64,000 bases of DNA from Spiro-02 sp964465155. GTDB taxonomy: Bacteria; Spirochaetota; Spirochaetia; Sphaerochaetales; Sphaerochaetaceae. The notes beneath the pieces are model-generated. The model was not told where the DNA came from. It searched no databases and saw nothing but the letters and a program-made list of their open reading frames with translations. Shown here in pieces: positions 1 to 8,164 of the stretch. Every line of letters begins with the position of its first letter. Within the stretch, counting starts at the first letter, position 1. Where the stretch lies: NCBI GenBank assembly GCA_964465155.1, contig CAYXIH010000004.1, positions 1 through 64,000 of the forward strand, written 5' to 3'. A program made the translations under genes and the position numbers.

Positions 1-89
1 TTTGCCTGAAGATTCACGGTAGAATTAGCAGCGAACAAGCTTCCAGCAACCATTGCGATAACCATTACCATCATCAATATCTTTTTCAT
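1..89 (-). CDS. Small secreted protein, N-terminal fragment
   Basis: The first 29 codons of a gene running off the left edge on the minus strand. The start ATG lies at 89-87, behind a purine-rich ribosome site (AAAGGAAAAAG). The peptide is a signal peptide: MKK, then a hydrophobic run (ILMMVMVIAMVAG) and an AxA-like cleavage site (SLFAAN), so the product is exported. It resembles the signal peptide of the protein at 935-1471, and the two promoters match, so the two genes are probably paralogues. Function unknown. Confidence 0.7.
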   Translation of the reverse strand, partial: MKKILMMVMVIAMVAGSLFAANSTVNLQA

Positions 90-884
90 TTTCTTTTTCC
101 TTTACCTTTTGTAATCGAGTGCAAGTCTTTTTTTGATTACATCCATACAATACAAATCTATCAGACTTATGTCAATACCTTTTATCAAAATCTTGTATAA
201 ATCTCATAATTTTTAGTGAAAATTTATTAACTTGTTATATTATTTATATTTAACTTATGCCACAAAGACTCACTCTATTTCTACTTATCGTCTCTCATCT
301 CAGAATGTTTACATTTTTGGGTAATGTATACATGAAATACACCCAGCTTGTGTCATCTTTATGGCTCATATCAGCCAACAACTGCTGCCTATTGCTCTCA
401 CTCTATCGTAGAAAGACACCAGGCTGACCTGCTACAAAACACACGCCGAGGTAGATCTTTATTCCAATCTGTGTGCAATTCACACCGATTAGCTAATGCA
501 AGGGACTTCACAGAATCAAATCAGAAATTTAATCCCTACCTTTCAGCTCACATTCGATTGAAATGATGTACAGGCACAATCTTCGCTATGCGCTGAAGAA
601 CTGCACCCGCTTATGACTTAGTAGTGGTCGTAGCAAGCCCCAGCACTGGAGAAGTAATCAACCATCCGCCTCAGTCGCCAACAGGAGCTGATCAAAGCAT
701 AGCGAGGCACTGCCCTCTCACATATCATTACTCAGCATCAAAGGTTTGTTCCTGCAATAGGCAGATAGGAGGAACAAGAAGAAGCATCCAGGCTCCTGGT
801 ATCCCATGAGCTCAGTCACCCCTGGTGGTATTGTCTGTATGAATTCTGAAGATCACTTGAGGCAAATTGGTGCACGTAGACGAA
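90..884. other. Long stretch without a convincing gene
   Basis: About 800 nt with no supported gene. It holds the promoter of the truncated gene (147-175), then mostly mixed-composition sequence. Two short open frames (348-566 and 624-809) lack ribosome sites and have protein-unlike composition. No tRNA, tmRNA, RNase P or riboswitch core was recognised. It could be a decayed gene or an unrecognised RNA. Confidence 0.4.
147..175 (-). promoter_or_regulatory. Sigma70 promoter of the truncated secreted protein
   Basis: On the minus strand TTGACA (175-170) is followed after 17 nt by TATTGT (152-147). The sequence around the -35 box (ATTGACATAAGTCTG) and a downstream 5'-UTR element (AAAGACTTGCAC, 130-119) both recur in front of the gene at 935-1471. 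Confidence 0.7.
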
Positions 885-915
885 AAAGCCCATCGCACGC
901 CAGCGCGATGGGCTT
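885..915 (-). terminator. Intrinsic terminator of the 935-1471 gene
   Basis: A stem of about 10 bp (AGCCCATCGC paired with GCGATGGGCT), followed on the minus strand by a T run, about 20 nt after the stop codon. Confidence 0.85.
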
Positions 916-934
916 GATGTAAACTTTGTATTGT

Positions 935-1471
935 TTAGTTAGCAGTGACGTTGAATACGAGAGGTGCAGTATAGGCACCAGCAATCGCATTGGTCACATC
1001 ATCGTCAGTCAATGCCACGACCAACTGCTTTGATACGATTCTGCGCTTGGTTGCTGCTCCTGCAGTAACTGCAGCAGTGTCATCGGTCAAAAATCCAATA
1101 ATCTCGGTATTATTGGCAGATACAGTAACTCCAGCAAGCGTATATCCAATCGTGGTATCCACGCCAGAATCATTCGAGGAGAACAAGCCAGCGGTCAACT
1201 TGATTGTCACGGCAGTGGGCACGTTGGTATACATTGAATAAAAACCAAGGTTTTGGCTTCCTTTGCCAACTTCAAGAGCCACGGCCTGATTGGCAACCAC
1301 TTCAGGCGTCAATGCATCAAATGCCATTGCAGTAGCTGAATACCTATGCTGGAGGTAAGCACCCACCGTTCCATTGAGGGTCACATTCACATCAGAAGCA
1401 GTAGGAACTGCAGCAAACACACCAGTCATCACAATCGCCAGAACCAGAAGAACACCAATCATCTTTTTCAT
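935..1471 (-). CDS. Small secreted protein of unknown function
   Basis: A 178-residue exported protein. Residues 1-20 form a clear signal peptide (MKKMIGVLLVLAIVMTGVFA). The mature part is rich in Thr, Val and Ala and has alternating polar/hydrophobic stretches, as in beta-sandwich surface or fimbrial-like proteins, but no known domain was recognised. It is a single-gene unit with its own promoter (1541-1569) and terminator (885-915). Its signal peptide, promoter and UTR resemble those of the truncated gene at the left edge, pointing to a small paralogous family. Function cannot be assigned. Confidence 0.75.
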   Translation of the reverse strand: MKKMIGVLLVLAIVMTGVFAAVPTASDVNVTLNGTVGAYLQHRYSATAMAFDALTPEVVANQAVALEVGKGSQNLGFYSMYTNVPTAVTIKLTAGLFSSNDSGVDTTIGYTLAGVTVSANNTEIIGFLTDDTAAVTAGAATKRRIVSKQLVVALTDDDVTNAIAGAYTAPLVFNVTAN

Positions 1472-1540
1472 TTTGTATCTCCATGTATCTTGCCGGGAAG
1501 TCTTTTATCCGTGCAAGTCTTTGTTTTTCCCTACGACCAT

Positions 1541-1569
1541 AATGTACTCTCGTTGCAGACTTATGTCAA
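1541..1569 (-). promoter_or_regulatory. Sigma70 promoter of the secreted protein gene
   Basis: On the minus strand TTGACA (1569-1564), 17-nt spacer, TACATT (1546-1541). The -35 region and the UTR element AAAGACTTGCAC (1522-1511) duplicate those at 119-175. Confidence 0.75.
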
Positions 1570-1898
1570 TAATAAAGTAAAAAAATTGATATTATTTTTA
1601 ATTTTTTTATTGATTTTTTGTTATTTTCTTTATTTATATGATTTTAACTTTTGACACACTTGTGGCATTTATGGCCTTTGTTGGGGTGTGTTGTATAGTT
1701 CGTTCCGTTTGTATGTGTAGGTTGGTACCTTTTTTGGGTTCTATCTACATGGACTTATGTCATCGATATTCCACCTTGGAGGGCTCCTACGTCACATGAA
1801 CGGGGATAATGTAAGAAGTTTGAGAAAAAACGGTGATATTTGCCTTGAAAGGTGATACACTTGCGTTATTACGGACAAAGAAAAGAGGGACGCTCTTT
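1570..1898. other. Upstream region of the first GntR regulator
   Basis: Noncoding, AT-rich at its left end. It contains the TTGGTACC half-site (1722-1729) and ACTTATGTCAT (1752-1762). Variants of the second sequence also occur as TTATGACATAA and TATGTCATAAG near 3585 and 3645. No clear sigma70 promoter was identified. Confidence 0.4.
1722..1729. promoter_or_regulatory. Possible FadR-type operator half-site
   Basis: TTGGTACC matches the arms of the inverted repeat upstream of the paralogous regulator (3529-3556). FadR-subfamily GntR regulators such as UxuR and ExuR bind TTGGT...ACCAA palindromes. Its role here is inferred. Confidence 0.4.
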
Positions 1899-2633
1899 AT
1901 GATTACACCGCTTGCTACTGAAACCAAGTCAACACAGATTGCCAACAAGCTCGAGGAGATGATCCTCTCCAAGACCTACAAGGCGGGAGAGCCCCTTCCG
2001 TCGCAGCAGGAGCTTGCAACGCAGTTCTCCGCCAGTTCCCGTTCCGTTCGGGAAGCCTTCAAGAACCTCGAGGCCAAGGGACTGATCCAAGTCAGCCAGG
2101 GAAAGCGTGCAATAGTCAAATCCAATAGCCTGGACCAGTTCGTCGAGTCTCTCTCGGCTACCCTGATCACCAACCATGCACCGGACAGGAAGCTCATCAA
2201 CGACCTGATGCAGGTACGGACCACCATTGAGGTCTCCGCTACCAGAGAGCTCAGCCGTGACCCCGCCCGCATGATCGTCATCCGTGCACTGGACCGCTGC
2301 GTCTCCAAGATGGAGCTGCTGCTCCCCTCCTTGGAAAAGAGCAAGGACCCAGACCTCATTGCACAGCTGCGTGCGATCGACTTCGAGTTCCACACCAACC
2401 TGATCAGGTCCAATGACAACATCATCCTCAACAGCATCTACGAGAACCTCGCACCCCAGCTGTACAACGCACTTGAACGGCTGCCCGAGACCTTTACCGA
2501 GATGCGCAAGAAGATCAACGAATACCGCTACCTCGTCGAAGCCCTTGAAAACGGGCAGACCGACCTTGCGGTTGCATTGACTCTGGTCAACATGACCAAC
2601 ATGGTCAACAAGTTCGAGAGCATCGAGCTCTAA
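1899..2633 (+). CDS. GntR family regulator, FadR subfamily
   Basis: A 244-residue one-component regulator. The N-terminal winged helix-turn-helix (about residues 10-75) carries the family pattern, with PLPSQQELATQF and SSRSVREAFKNLEAKGLI. The C-terminal part (about 90-235) fits an all-helical FCD ligand domain with possible metal-binding Asp/His (FEFHTNL). The ATG at 1899 is preferred over the upstream 1833 start: it follows GAGGG at good spacing, and the N-terminus then matches the paralogue at 2754-3506. The two genes are convergent and closely similar, including LDQFVESLS and ALENGQTDLAVAL against ALQNGQTDLAVAL. The ligand is unknown. Hexuronate or another sugar acid is plausible given the operator type and the uronate genes further on. 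Confidence 0.85.
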   Translation: MITPLATETKSTQIANKLEEMILSKTYKAGEPLPSQQELATQFSASSRSVREAFKNLEAKGLIQVSQGKRAIVKSNSLDQFVESLSATLITNHAPDRKLINDLMQVRTTIEVSATRELSRDPARMIVIRALDRCVSKMELLLPSLEKSKDPDLIAQLRAIDFEFHTNLIRSNDNIILNSIYENLAPQLYNALERLPETFTEMRKKINEYRYLVEALENGQTDLAVALTLVNMTNMVNKFESIEL

Positions 2634-2657
2634 GACTCCACCAGCACCAGAATATGG

Positions 2658-2691
2658 AACAGGCGCCTGCCATGCGGCACGCGCCTGTTTT
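2658..2691 (+). terminator. Intrinsic terminator after the first GntR gene
   Basis: AACAGGCGC pairs with GCGCCTGTT around a 14-nt loop and is followed by T residues, 25 nt past the stop codon. Confidence 0.8.
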
Positions 2692-2753
2692 CTCTATATG
2701 CTCCTGGATTGCAATCAATCAACTTCCATGGCATCCATATTCACGGCAGCTGC

Positions 2754-3506
2754 TCAAGCGTAGGCTGCATCCTTCTCAGGGAACTTGTCCACGATCTTGG
2801 ACTTCAGCGACGTCATGGAGACGAGCATCAGCGCCACGGCCAAGTCAGTCTGGCCATTCTGCAGGGCATCACACAGATACACATAGTCACGTACCCGCTT
2901 CTCAAGCTCAGAATAGGTGAACTTGAGCACCCTGAGGTTCTGCTGGAGCAGGGGCGACAGGTATTCATAGATGGCATTGAGGATCTGGTTTCCGTTGGAA
3001 CGGACGATGATGCTGTGGAAGCGACCGTCGAACTGCATGAAGCGGTCTACAGCATTGGGCTCCTTCTTCTGGATATCGGGAAGCAGGCTCGTCATGCTCT
3101 GGCACTGCTCGCGCAATTCGTTGACGATTTCCTTGCGGTCAGGATTTCGTGAGAACTGGCGGGCGGCGGAAGTGCTGACGGTGATGCGCACCTGCAGCAG
3201 GTCCAGCACCAGCTTCTTGTTGTTGGCCTGGTTGCGGATAATAGAGTTGGAAAGGGATTCAACGAACTGATCCAAGTTGTTTGCCTTGATCTCAGCCTTG
3301 CGACCTTGGTGGATCTGCACAAGCCCCTTGGCCTCCAAATGCTTGTATGCCTCGCGGACGGAACGAGAACTTGCTCCAAACCTATTGGCAACCTCGTGCT
3401 GGGAGGGAAGGAATTCCCCTGCCTTCAACTCGTTGTTGAGGATCATCTCCTCGAGCTTCGACGCAATACGGGATGACTTGGTTCCTGTTGCGGTTTGTAT
3501 TTCCAT
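2754..3506 (-). CDS. GntR family regulator, FadR subfamily (paralogue)
   Basis: A 250-residue regulator with the same architecture as the 1899-2633 gene. The winged HTH is at about 8-72 (FLPSQHEVANRF, SSRSVREAYKHLEAKGLV), followed by an FCD-like helical domain with FDGRFHSII in place of FEFHTNL. The start ATG at 3506 follows GAGGAGT at good spacing. An inverted repeat of TTGGTACC lies 22-50 nt upstream, suggesting autoregulation. Two such similar regulators side by side point to a local duplication, possibly with divided ligand specificity. Confidence 0.85.
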   Translation of the reverse strand: MEIQTATGTKSSRIASKLEEMILNNELKAGEFLPSQHEVANRFGASSRSVREAYKHLEAKGLVQIHQGRKAEIKANNLDQFVESLSNSIIRNQANNKKLVLDLLQVRITVSTSAARQFSRNPDRKEIVNELREQCQSMTSLLPDIQKKEPNAVDRFMQFDGRFHSIIVRSNGNQILNAIYEYLSPLLQQNLRVLKFTYSELEKRVRDYVYLCDALQNGQTDLAVALMLVSMTSLKSKIVDKFPEKDAAYA

Positions 3507-3528
3507 GCTAGCTTACTCCTCATCAATC

Positions 3529-3556
3529 TTGGTACCACATTTCAACACGGTACCAA
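3529..3556. promoter_or_regulatory. Inverted-repeat operator upstream of GntR paralogue
   Basis: TTGGTACC (3529-3536) and GGTACCAA (3549-3556) form a perfect inverted repeat around a 12-nt spacer. The half-site is repeated at 1722-1729. The type fits FadR-subfamily operators; binding is inferred. Confidence 0.55.
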
Positions 3557-3702
3557 TACGTGTCACAAGCAACAACCTTTTCTACTTATGACATAATAAC
3601 ACCACACGTAAAAATATTCAATACAATGGAATTAAATTTTTTTTATATGTCATAAGCTGACTTCATACATACATGTAACTCTAGATATGACATGAATGTC
3701 AA

Positions 3703-3744
3703 ACAGTGTACACCATGGCTTGCAGCCTGTATATTTCACACTGT
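3703..3744 (+). promoter_or_regulatory. Promoter flanked by an inverted repeat
   Basis: TGTACA (3707-3712), 17-nt spacer, TATATT (3730-3735) is a plausible promoter for the following operon. ACAGTGT (3703-3709) and ACACTGT (3738-3744) form an inverted repeat that overlaps the -35 box and the predicted start site, as expected for a repressor site. Confidence 0.4.
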
Positions 3745-3755
3745 AGGGAGGAATC

Positions 3756-4355
3756 ATGATCTTCGATTTGTCACGTTATAAGGATGCGCTGAAGAGACTC
3801 AACGCACAGAAGGAACAATCCACCGTATTCTATCCACTGGGAGATGGGGACGTCACCATCCCAATCGTCCTGCAGGATATTGACCAACTCTACAACCCCC
3901 TGGCACCAGAGGAATACCCCGAGCCATCCGCGGAAGTCATGGACAGGATCAACACGGCCATCACATACATCCCCATTGCGCGGACGCTCAATATCAGCTT
4001 GGATGTACGCCAGCCACTGACCGAGGGGCAGAAGACGCGTGCTTCCAACATGCTGCGCAACTGGTTTGGAGTTTCCGCAAGGATCCAGATCAGGGAACGC
4101 CACGTCATGTCGCTGCGCATCATCACGCTGCTCGCCTGTGGTGTCATCTTCCTCCTCTTCTCATACATGATGGCAACTTTGACAGAGATAGACCATGTGT
4201 TCTATGATACGGTCAACATCTGCGCGACGTTCATGATTTGGGAGGCGGCTGACGAACTCTTGCTTGAAAGAAGTGCCCTCACCTTCCAGATCACCAACAG
4301 GATGCGGTTGTACACCAGCACCATATCATTCAAGGAACAGCAGACCAAGGCATGA
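3756..4355 (+). CDS. Membrane protein of unknown function
   Basis: A 199-residue protein with a soluble N-terminal part (about 1-120, many charged residues) and hydrophobic segments at about 122-143 (ITLLACGVIFLLFSYMMATL) and possibly 150-165. No known family was recognised. It starts at the ATG after GGGAGGAATC. Its stop codon overlaps the start of the ABC ATPase gene (ATGA), so the two are translationally coupled and may work together, but no transport role can be read from the sequence. Confidence 0.65.
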   Translation: MIFDLSRYKDALKRLNAQKEQSTVFYPLGDGDVTIPIVLQDIDQLYNPLAPEEYPEPSAEVMDRINTAITYIPIARTLNISLDVRQPLTEGQKTRASNMLRNWFGVSARIQIRERHVMSLRIITLLACGVIFLLFSYMMATLTEIDHVFYDTVNICATFMIWEAADELLLERSALTFQITNRMRLYTSTISFKEQQTKA

Positions 4356-5131
4356 ACACCATCATAGACATCCGCCATGCAACCGTACGTCGTCAAGGAT
4401 CCAACATCCTTGACGATATTTCGCTATCCGTGGAATCGGGGCAGCATGTTGCCATCATCGGGCCAAACGGAGCAGGCAAGAGTACCCTTGCGCAGGTCAT
4501 CTGCGAGGAGATCCACCCGCTGTGGCGGGAGGACTATTGCCGCCTCCTCTTTGGAAAAGACCACTGGCAGGTATTGGAACTGCGCAAGAGGATGGGAGTC
4601 GTCTCCCTGGCACTGCAGTACCTGTGCAACAGCACCTATACGGCACGTGAGACCGCCGTCTCCGGCTTCTTCAGCTCCATCGGCTTGGACTTCCACCATA
4701 CCGTCACCCCACAACAGTGGGAACGGACACAACAGGTCATGGAGGAACTGGGGGTATGGCACCTGCGCGACAAGCGCATGAACCAGCTCTCCTCTGGCGA
4801 GGCGCGCAGGGTCCTGCTTGCCAGAGCCTGCGTCCATGACCCCCAGGTGATGCTCCTTGACGAAGCGGTGTCGAATCTCGACTTCCCCTCCCGAAGGCAA
4901 TACCGGCATTCATTGGAGCAGTTCGCGGATTCAGGCAAGACCATCGTGCTGGTCACCCATGAGCTGTCGGAGATCATCCCCCAGATCAAGCGGGTGGTTG
5001 TCATGCAGCATGGTAAAATCTTCGCCGACGGACCCAAGGAACAGATACTCAACGAGCAGTTGCTCTCACAAGCCTATGGGACACCTGTCTTCGTCGACGA
5101 ACGGGAAGGACTGTATACCGCCTGGTGCTGA
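4352..5131 (+). CDS. ABC transporter ATP-binding protein (YlmA/ModF-like)
   Basis: A 259-residue ABC ATPase with all core motifs: Walker A GPNGAGKST (about 37-45), signature LSSGEARR (about 145), Walker B MLLDEAVSNLD (note DEA instead of DEP) and switch His in VTHE. The layout resembles stand-alone ATPases of the YlmA/ModF group. It overlaps the upstream membrane-protein gene by 4 bp. No permease with ordinary ABC features is next to it, so the substrate and even a transport role are unproven. Confidence 0.85.
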   Translation: MNTIIDIRHATVRRQGSNILDDISLSVESGQHVAIIGPNGAGKSTLAQVICEEIHPLWREDYCRLLFGKDHWQVLELRKRMGVVSLALQYLCNSTYTARETAVSGFFSSIGLDFHHTVTPQQWERTQQVMEELGVWHLRDKRMNQLSSGEARRVLLARACVHDPQVMLLDEAVSNLDFPSRRQYRHSLEQFADSGKTIVLVTHELSEIIPQIKRVVVMQHGKIFADGPKEQILNEQLLSQAYGTPVFVDEREGLYTAWC

Positions 5132-5204
5132 AAAACGGTACACCGACATCGTTTTCCGTAGTATAGTGGAGGTACCGGAACCACGGCTTCCCAGGAGGAA
5201 CAAC

Positions 5205-5795
5205 ATGAAACGGTGTTCAATCATCATCCACAGTGTCAACGGCAACTCATACATCATGGGTTCTTATATGCAGGAGCTCCTCAAGGAGCGCAACGTCGAC
5301 GCGCGGCTGTACCGCGTGGACGACCCAGACCTGCACATTTGGGCAAACAAACTAGAGACTACCAATGAATATTACGAGGATATACTGGCCATCCCGCTGG
5401 CGACCATCTCTACCTTGAAGAAGAGCGACATGGTCATCCTTGGATGCCCCACCAAGTTCGGAAACGTCACGGCGGAGATGAAGTCATTCCTTGACTCCAC
5501 CTTCGACTTGTCTGAGGACCGGAGCCTGGAGAGCAAGTTCTTCGGATGCTTCACATCCTGTGCCCATTCAACGTGCGAAGGGTCCCATGCACTGGACGCA
5601 ATGCTCTATTGGGCTCAGAACATGGGAATGCTCCATATCCCGTTCGGCGTCCATACCGAGATGCCCAACTGCAACCAGCCGGTGGTAGGATTGGTCCACC
5701 TTGCAGGCCAGGACAACATCATCCGGCCATCGCAACAGCTGGGGGACGTCATGGGCGCCTACGCCGACATTCTCGCAGCATACGTGCAGGAGTGA
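5205..5795 (+). CDS. Flavodoxin-like / NADPH-dependent reductase-like protein
   Basis: A 196-residue protein with a flavodoxin-like fold pattern. It has an N-terminal strand and phosphate-loop region (CSIIIHSVNGNSYIMGSYM), then ILGCPTKFGNVTAEMKSFLD, a typical second FMN-binding loop, and a later conserved-looking segment SCAHSTCEGSHALDAM. The start at 5205 has an ideal AGGAGG site; the longer open frame upstream overlaps the ABC gene and is not used. The family includes WrbA- and FMN-reductase-type enzymes. Substrate unknown. It is probably the last gene of the 3756 operon. Confidence 0.7.
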   Translation: MKRCSIIIHSVNGNSYIMGSYMQELLKERNVDARLYRVDDPDLHIWANKLETTNEYYEDILAIPLATISTLKKSDMVILGCPTKFGNVTAEMKSFLDSTFDLSEDRSLESKFFGCFTSCAHSTCEGSHALDAMLYWAQNMGMLHIPFGVHTEMPNCNQPVVGLVHLAGQDNIIRPSQQLGDVMGAYADILAAYVQE

Positions 5796-5812
5796 TGCCC
5801 CGGCATCACTCC
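5789..5812. terminator. Symmetrical hairpin between convergent genes
   Basis: GGAGTGATGCC (5789-5799) and GGCATCACTCC (5802-5812) form a near-perfect palindrome. The left arm contains the stop codon of the flavodoxin-like gene (5793-5795) and the right arm that of the minus-strand gene (5806-5808). Short T run only, so termination strength is uncertain; it can act in both directions. Confidence 0.6.
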
Positions 5813-6723
5813 TTTGAGAAAATATCCTTGACCCGTGCGCTCAACCGGTTGAAGAAGCCCTTCTTGCCAAAACGCTTCTTGTAGTCGGTTGTAGCGCTCT
5901 GGATCGAGATGTCCTGGCTACCCGAAGAGTTCTTCAGGTTGTCCCAGTGCCTCACCACCCACATGTACAAGTCACCCTCGGTATGTCCTGGGAACGACGA
6001 GAGCAGATGCTCGTGCCGTATCTCCTGGACTATCGGAAGGTAGACATTGTTGAACCACGACTTGGCTGCTTCCTGGAATGAGATCTCCTCGGTCTTGTCC
6101 TGGTTGATGTAGTACTTGTGGACGAGGATATGGTTGACCATCTCCGGATACATACCTGGGCTGGTGAACTCAATCTGGTCCATGTCCAGGTACCCCTCGG
6201 GATGATACAGCTCCTTGAAGCTCTCACGCTCGTAGTTGACCACCCGCTTCTTCAGCTGGCGCTTGGTCAGGCCCGGCTCTATCGGGATCTCGCTGTCCAG
6301 CTCGACAACCTCGGCATCGATGAACTCGATCCCCTGTGTCTTGGCAACCGAGACCCGGTGGTTGCCGTCACGGACAAAATAGGCGTCACCCAGCTTGTAG
6401 ACACTGATCGGAGGCAGGTTGATGTAGTTCTTGTGGGCACGGTCGATGCTCTCCCAGCGGTTGCGCAGCAAATCCTTCTTGGGGTAGAAAGCCAAGGTAA
6501 AGTCATGGTAGCGCCCCTCGCTGCCTATGATCTTGTCGATGGGTATGGTACGCATGCCCAGGTACGTCTCGTGCTTGGGCTTGAGGAGCTCGGACACCTC
6601 ATAGAAGGAAAGCAGGTCGGAGTTCTTCCACTGGAGGGTGGAGAGCAACGACTGCATACGCCCGCGAGCACGGGCTTTTGTGAAGTCTTCACTTGATTGA
6701 TACGAAAGTTCATCCCTATTCAT
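5806..6723 (-). CDS. ParB/sulfiredoxin-like domain protein
   Basis: A 305-residue cytosolic protein. Its central segment (about 100-140: PPISVYKLGDAYFVRDGNHR, then VSVAKTQG and AEVVEL) has the ParB/Srx-superfamily pattern, in which a strand pair is followed by a GNHR-type loop that binds a nucleotide or metal. The flanks are helical and charged; a short basic C-terminal tail follows. It overlaps the upstream phosphoesterase gene by 4 bp (ATGA) and ends the five-gene minus-strand operon. Proteins of this kind are often labelled transcriptional regulators, but there is no HTH here. Biochemical role unknown. Confidence 0.6.
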   Translation of the reverse strand: MNRDELSYQSSEDFTKARARGRMQSLLSTLQWKNSDLLSFYEVSELLKPKHETYLGMRTIPIDKIIGSEGRYHDFTLAFYPKKDLLRNRWESIDRAHKNYINLPPISVYKLGDAYFVRDGNHRVSVAKTQGIEFIDAEVVELDSEIPIEPGLTKRQLKKRVVNYERESFKELYHPEGYLDMDQIEFTSPGMYPEMVNHILVHKYYINQDKTEEISFQEAAKSWFNNVYLPIVQEIRHEHLLSSFPGHTEGDLYMWVVRHWDNLKNSSGSQDISIQSATTDYKKRFGKKGFFNRLSARVKDIFSKE

Positions 6724-7415
6724 TTCTTTATTCCCAGTTCATCATCCGTGAGGATGAAGTTTTTGTAGATGTTGATGATCGTCGTTCCATGGTACTGGAC
6801 GATCCTCGGGGCATTGAGGTCGTCCAGGTGCACATGCCCATGCAGCAGGTACTTTGGCTTGAACCACTTCATGAACGTCAGCAGTGGCTTGAACCCAGTG
6901 TGGCACGGGTCGATGTCATCGTTGATGCCAAGCGGCGGAGCATGCGTCAGCAAGATGTCCAGGCACCTGCCATGGACCATCTTGTTGAACAACAGCCTGG
7001 GCGCCATGCGCAATATCCGGAAGAACATCTCCCTGTCGGTATACTGGTTGCTTCCCGTATTGTACCTGCGTGAACCACCCAACCCTGCTATGATCAGGTT
7101 GTTGCGCTTGTCATAGCAGACCTCGCCGTCAACATAGTCCCCACCGAAGGGAGGCAGTACGGTTCCATTGTGGTGGTAGTTCGGACTCAGGCTCCCATAG
7201 TACGGATTGCCCCTGATGAACATGTTGCGGTGCTCCAGGTTGTGGTTGCCAAAGACAAAGAACAACGGCTTGTTCAACGACGATATGATATATTCATAAT
7301 ACTTCAGCGGAAGATCCCCTGCAGAGACGACACAATCCACATCGGCATACCGCTTGGAAATGTTCGGAGAGTAGATGATTGGGTCCACCGTATCCGATAT
7401 GCACAGGATCTTCAT
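6720..7415 (-). CDS. Calcineurin-like metallophosphoesterase
   Basis: A 231-residue phosphoesterase. The metal-site motifs appear in order: ISDTVDP (first Asp, with the usual DxH His replaced by Val), SAGDLP, FGNHNLEH, THAPP and HGHVHLDD. It probably hydrolyses a phosphoester, but the substrate is unknown. The ATG at 7415 is favoured over an in-frame GTG at 7424 because TGAGG lies upstream. It follows the SDR gene closely and overlaps the ParB-like gene by 4 bp. The missing first His may alter metal binding. Confidence 0.8.
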   Translation of the reverse strand: MKILCISDTVDPIIYSPNISKRYADVDCVVSAGDLPLKYYEYIISSLNKPLFFVFGNHNLEHRNMFIRGNPYYGSLSPNYHHNGTVLPPFGGDYVDGEVCYDKRNNLIIAGLGGSRRYNTGSNQYTDREMFFRILRMAPRLLFNKMVHGRCLDILLTHAPPLGINDDIDPCHTGFKPLLTFMKWFKPKYLLHGHVHLDDLNAPRIVQYHGTTIINIYKNFILTDDELGIKK

Positions 7416-7420
7416 CGCCC

Positions 7421-8164
7421 TCACCCCAGCATGTAGCCACAGTCGGCCACGACTGTCTGCCCGACTATCGGTGCGGAGACAACGGATGCAAGGAACAGCA
7501 CCACATCAGCAATCTCGGATGCAGGGACCATCCGGCCCTGCACGCTACGGCTCTCATACTTGCTCCCCAACGGGTTGTCGCCATGCAGGTACGGAGCATC
7601 CACCAACCCAGGCGCTACGGCATTGACGCGCACCAATGGTGCCAGCTCGGCTGCCAAGGAGCGTACATATCCACTGACAGCCGCCTTGGAGGCGTCGTAG
7701 TGGGCAGTACCACCAAAGCCCGGGCGCAGTGCATTCATGCTCGATGTCGCCACGATCGCAGGGTTGGTCCCACGCTTCAGCAAATCCAGCATCAGGCGCA
7801 CCAGGCGCCACATTCCCTGGATGTTGGTGTTGAACACCATGTCCCACTCTGATTGGGAGAGGGACTCTTGGGCTGCGACGGTAAATACCCCGGCATTGTG
7901 CACCAGTACGTCCAAGTGGCCATGGAGCTGCATCAGCTGGTCGTGGGCTGACTGCACGGATTCCTCGCTGGTGACATCCAAACGGATGGGAGAGCACTGT
8001 GGCAGGGAAGAGCACATGGCTTGCGCCCGCAGCTCCCCAGCCTCGGTGGCAAACCCTACGTAGACCACAGCCCCCTCTTGGGAGAAGGAGCGTGTGATTG
8101 CCTCACCGATATTGCTTGAGCCTCCACTGACCAGGACTACCTTTCCCGCAAGATGCAGCTTCAT
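7421..8164 (-). CDS. Short-chain dehydrogenase/reductase
   Basis: A 247-residue classical SDR. The NAD(P) loop is VSGGSSNIGEA (about 12-22), the NAG motif is HNAG, and the catalytic Ser and Tyr-x-x-x-Lys are in ATSSMNA and YDASK. The C-terminus ends in a typical SDR manner (TVVADCGYMLG). It overlaps the cupin gene by one base and lies in the purine nucleoside phosphorylase operon. A sugar or sugar-acid substrate is possible, but nothing in the sequence fixes it. Confidence 0.85.
   Translation of the reverse strand: MKLHLAGKVVLVSGGSSNIGEAITRSFSQEGAVVYVGFATEAGELRAQAMCSSLPQCSPIRLDVTSEESVQSAHDQLMQLHGHLDVLVHNAGVFTVAAQESLSQSEWDMVFNTNIQGMWRLVRLMLDLLKRGTNPAIVATSSMNALRPGFGGTAHYDASKAAVSGYVRSLAAELAPLVRVNAVAPGLVDAPYLHGDNPLGSKYESRSVQGRMVPASEIADVVLFLASVVSAPIVGQTVVADCGYMLG

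Noticed and set aside
348..809. Two short plus-strand open frames (72 and 61 codons)
   Set aside because: No ribosome site, unbalanced composition, no domain, and they lie in a stretch with scattered stops; more likely chance.
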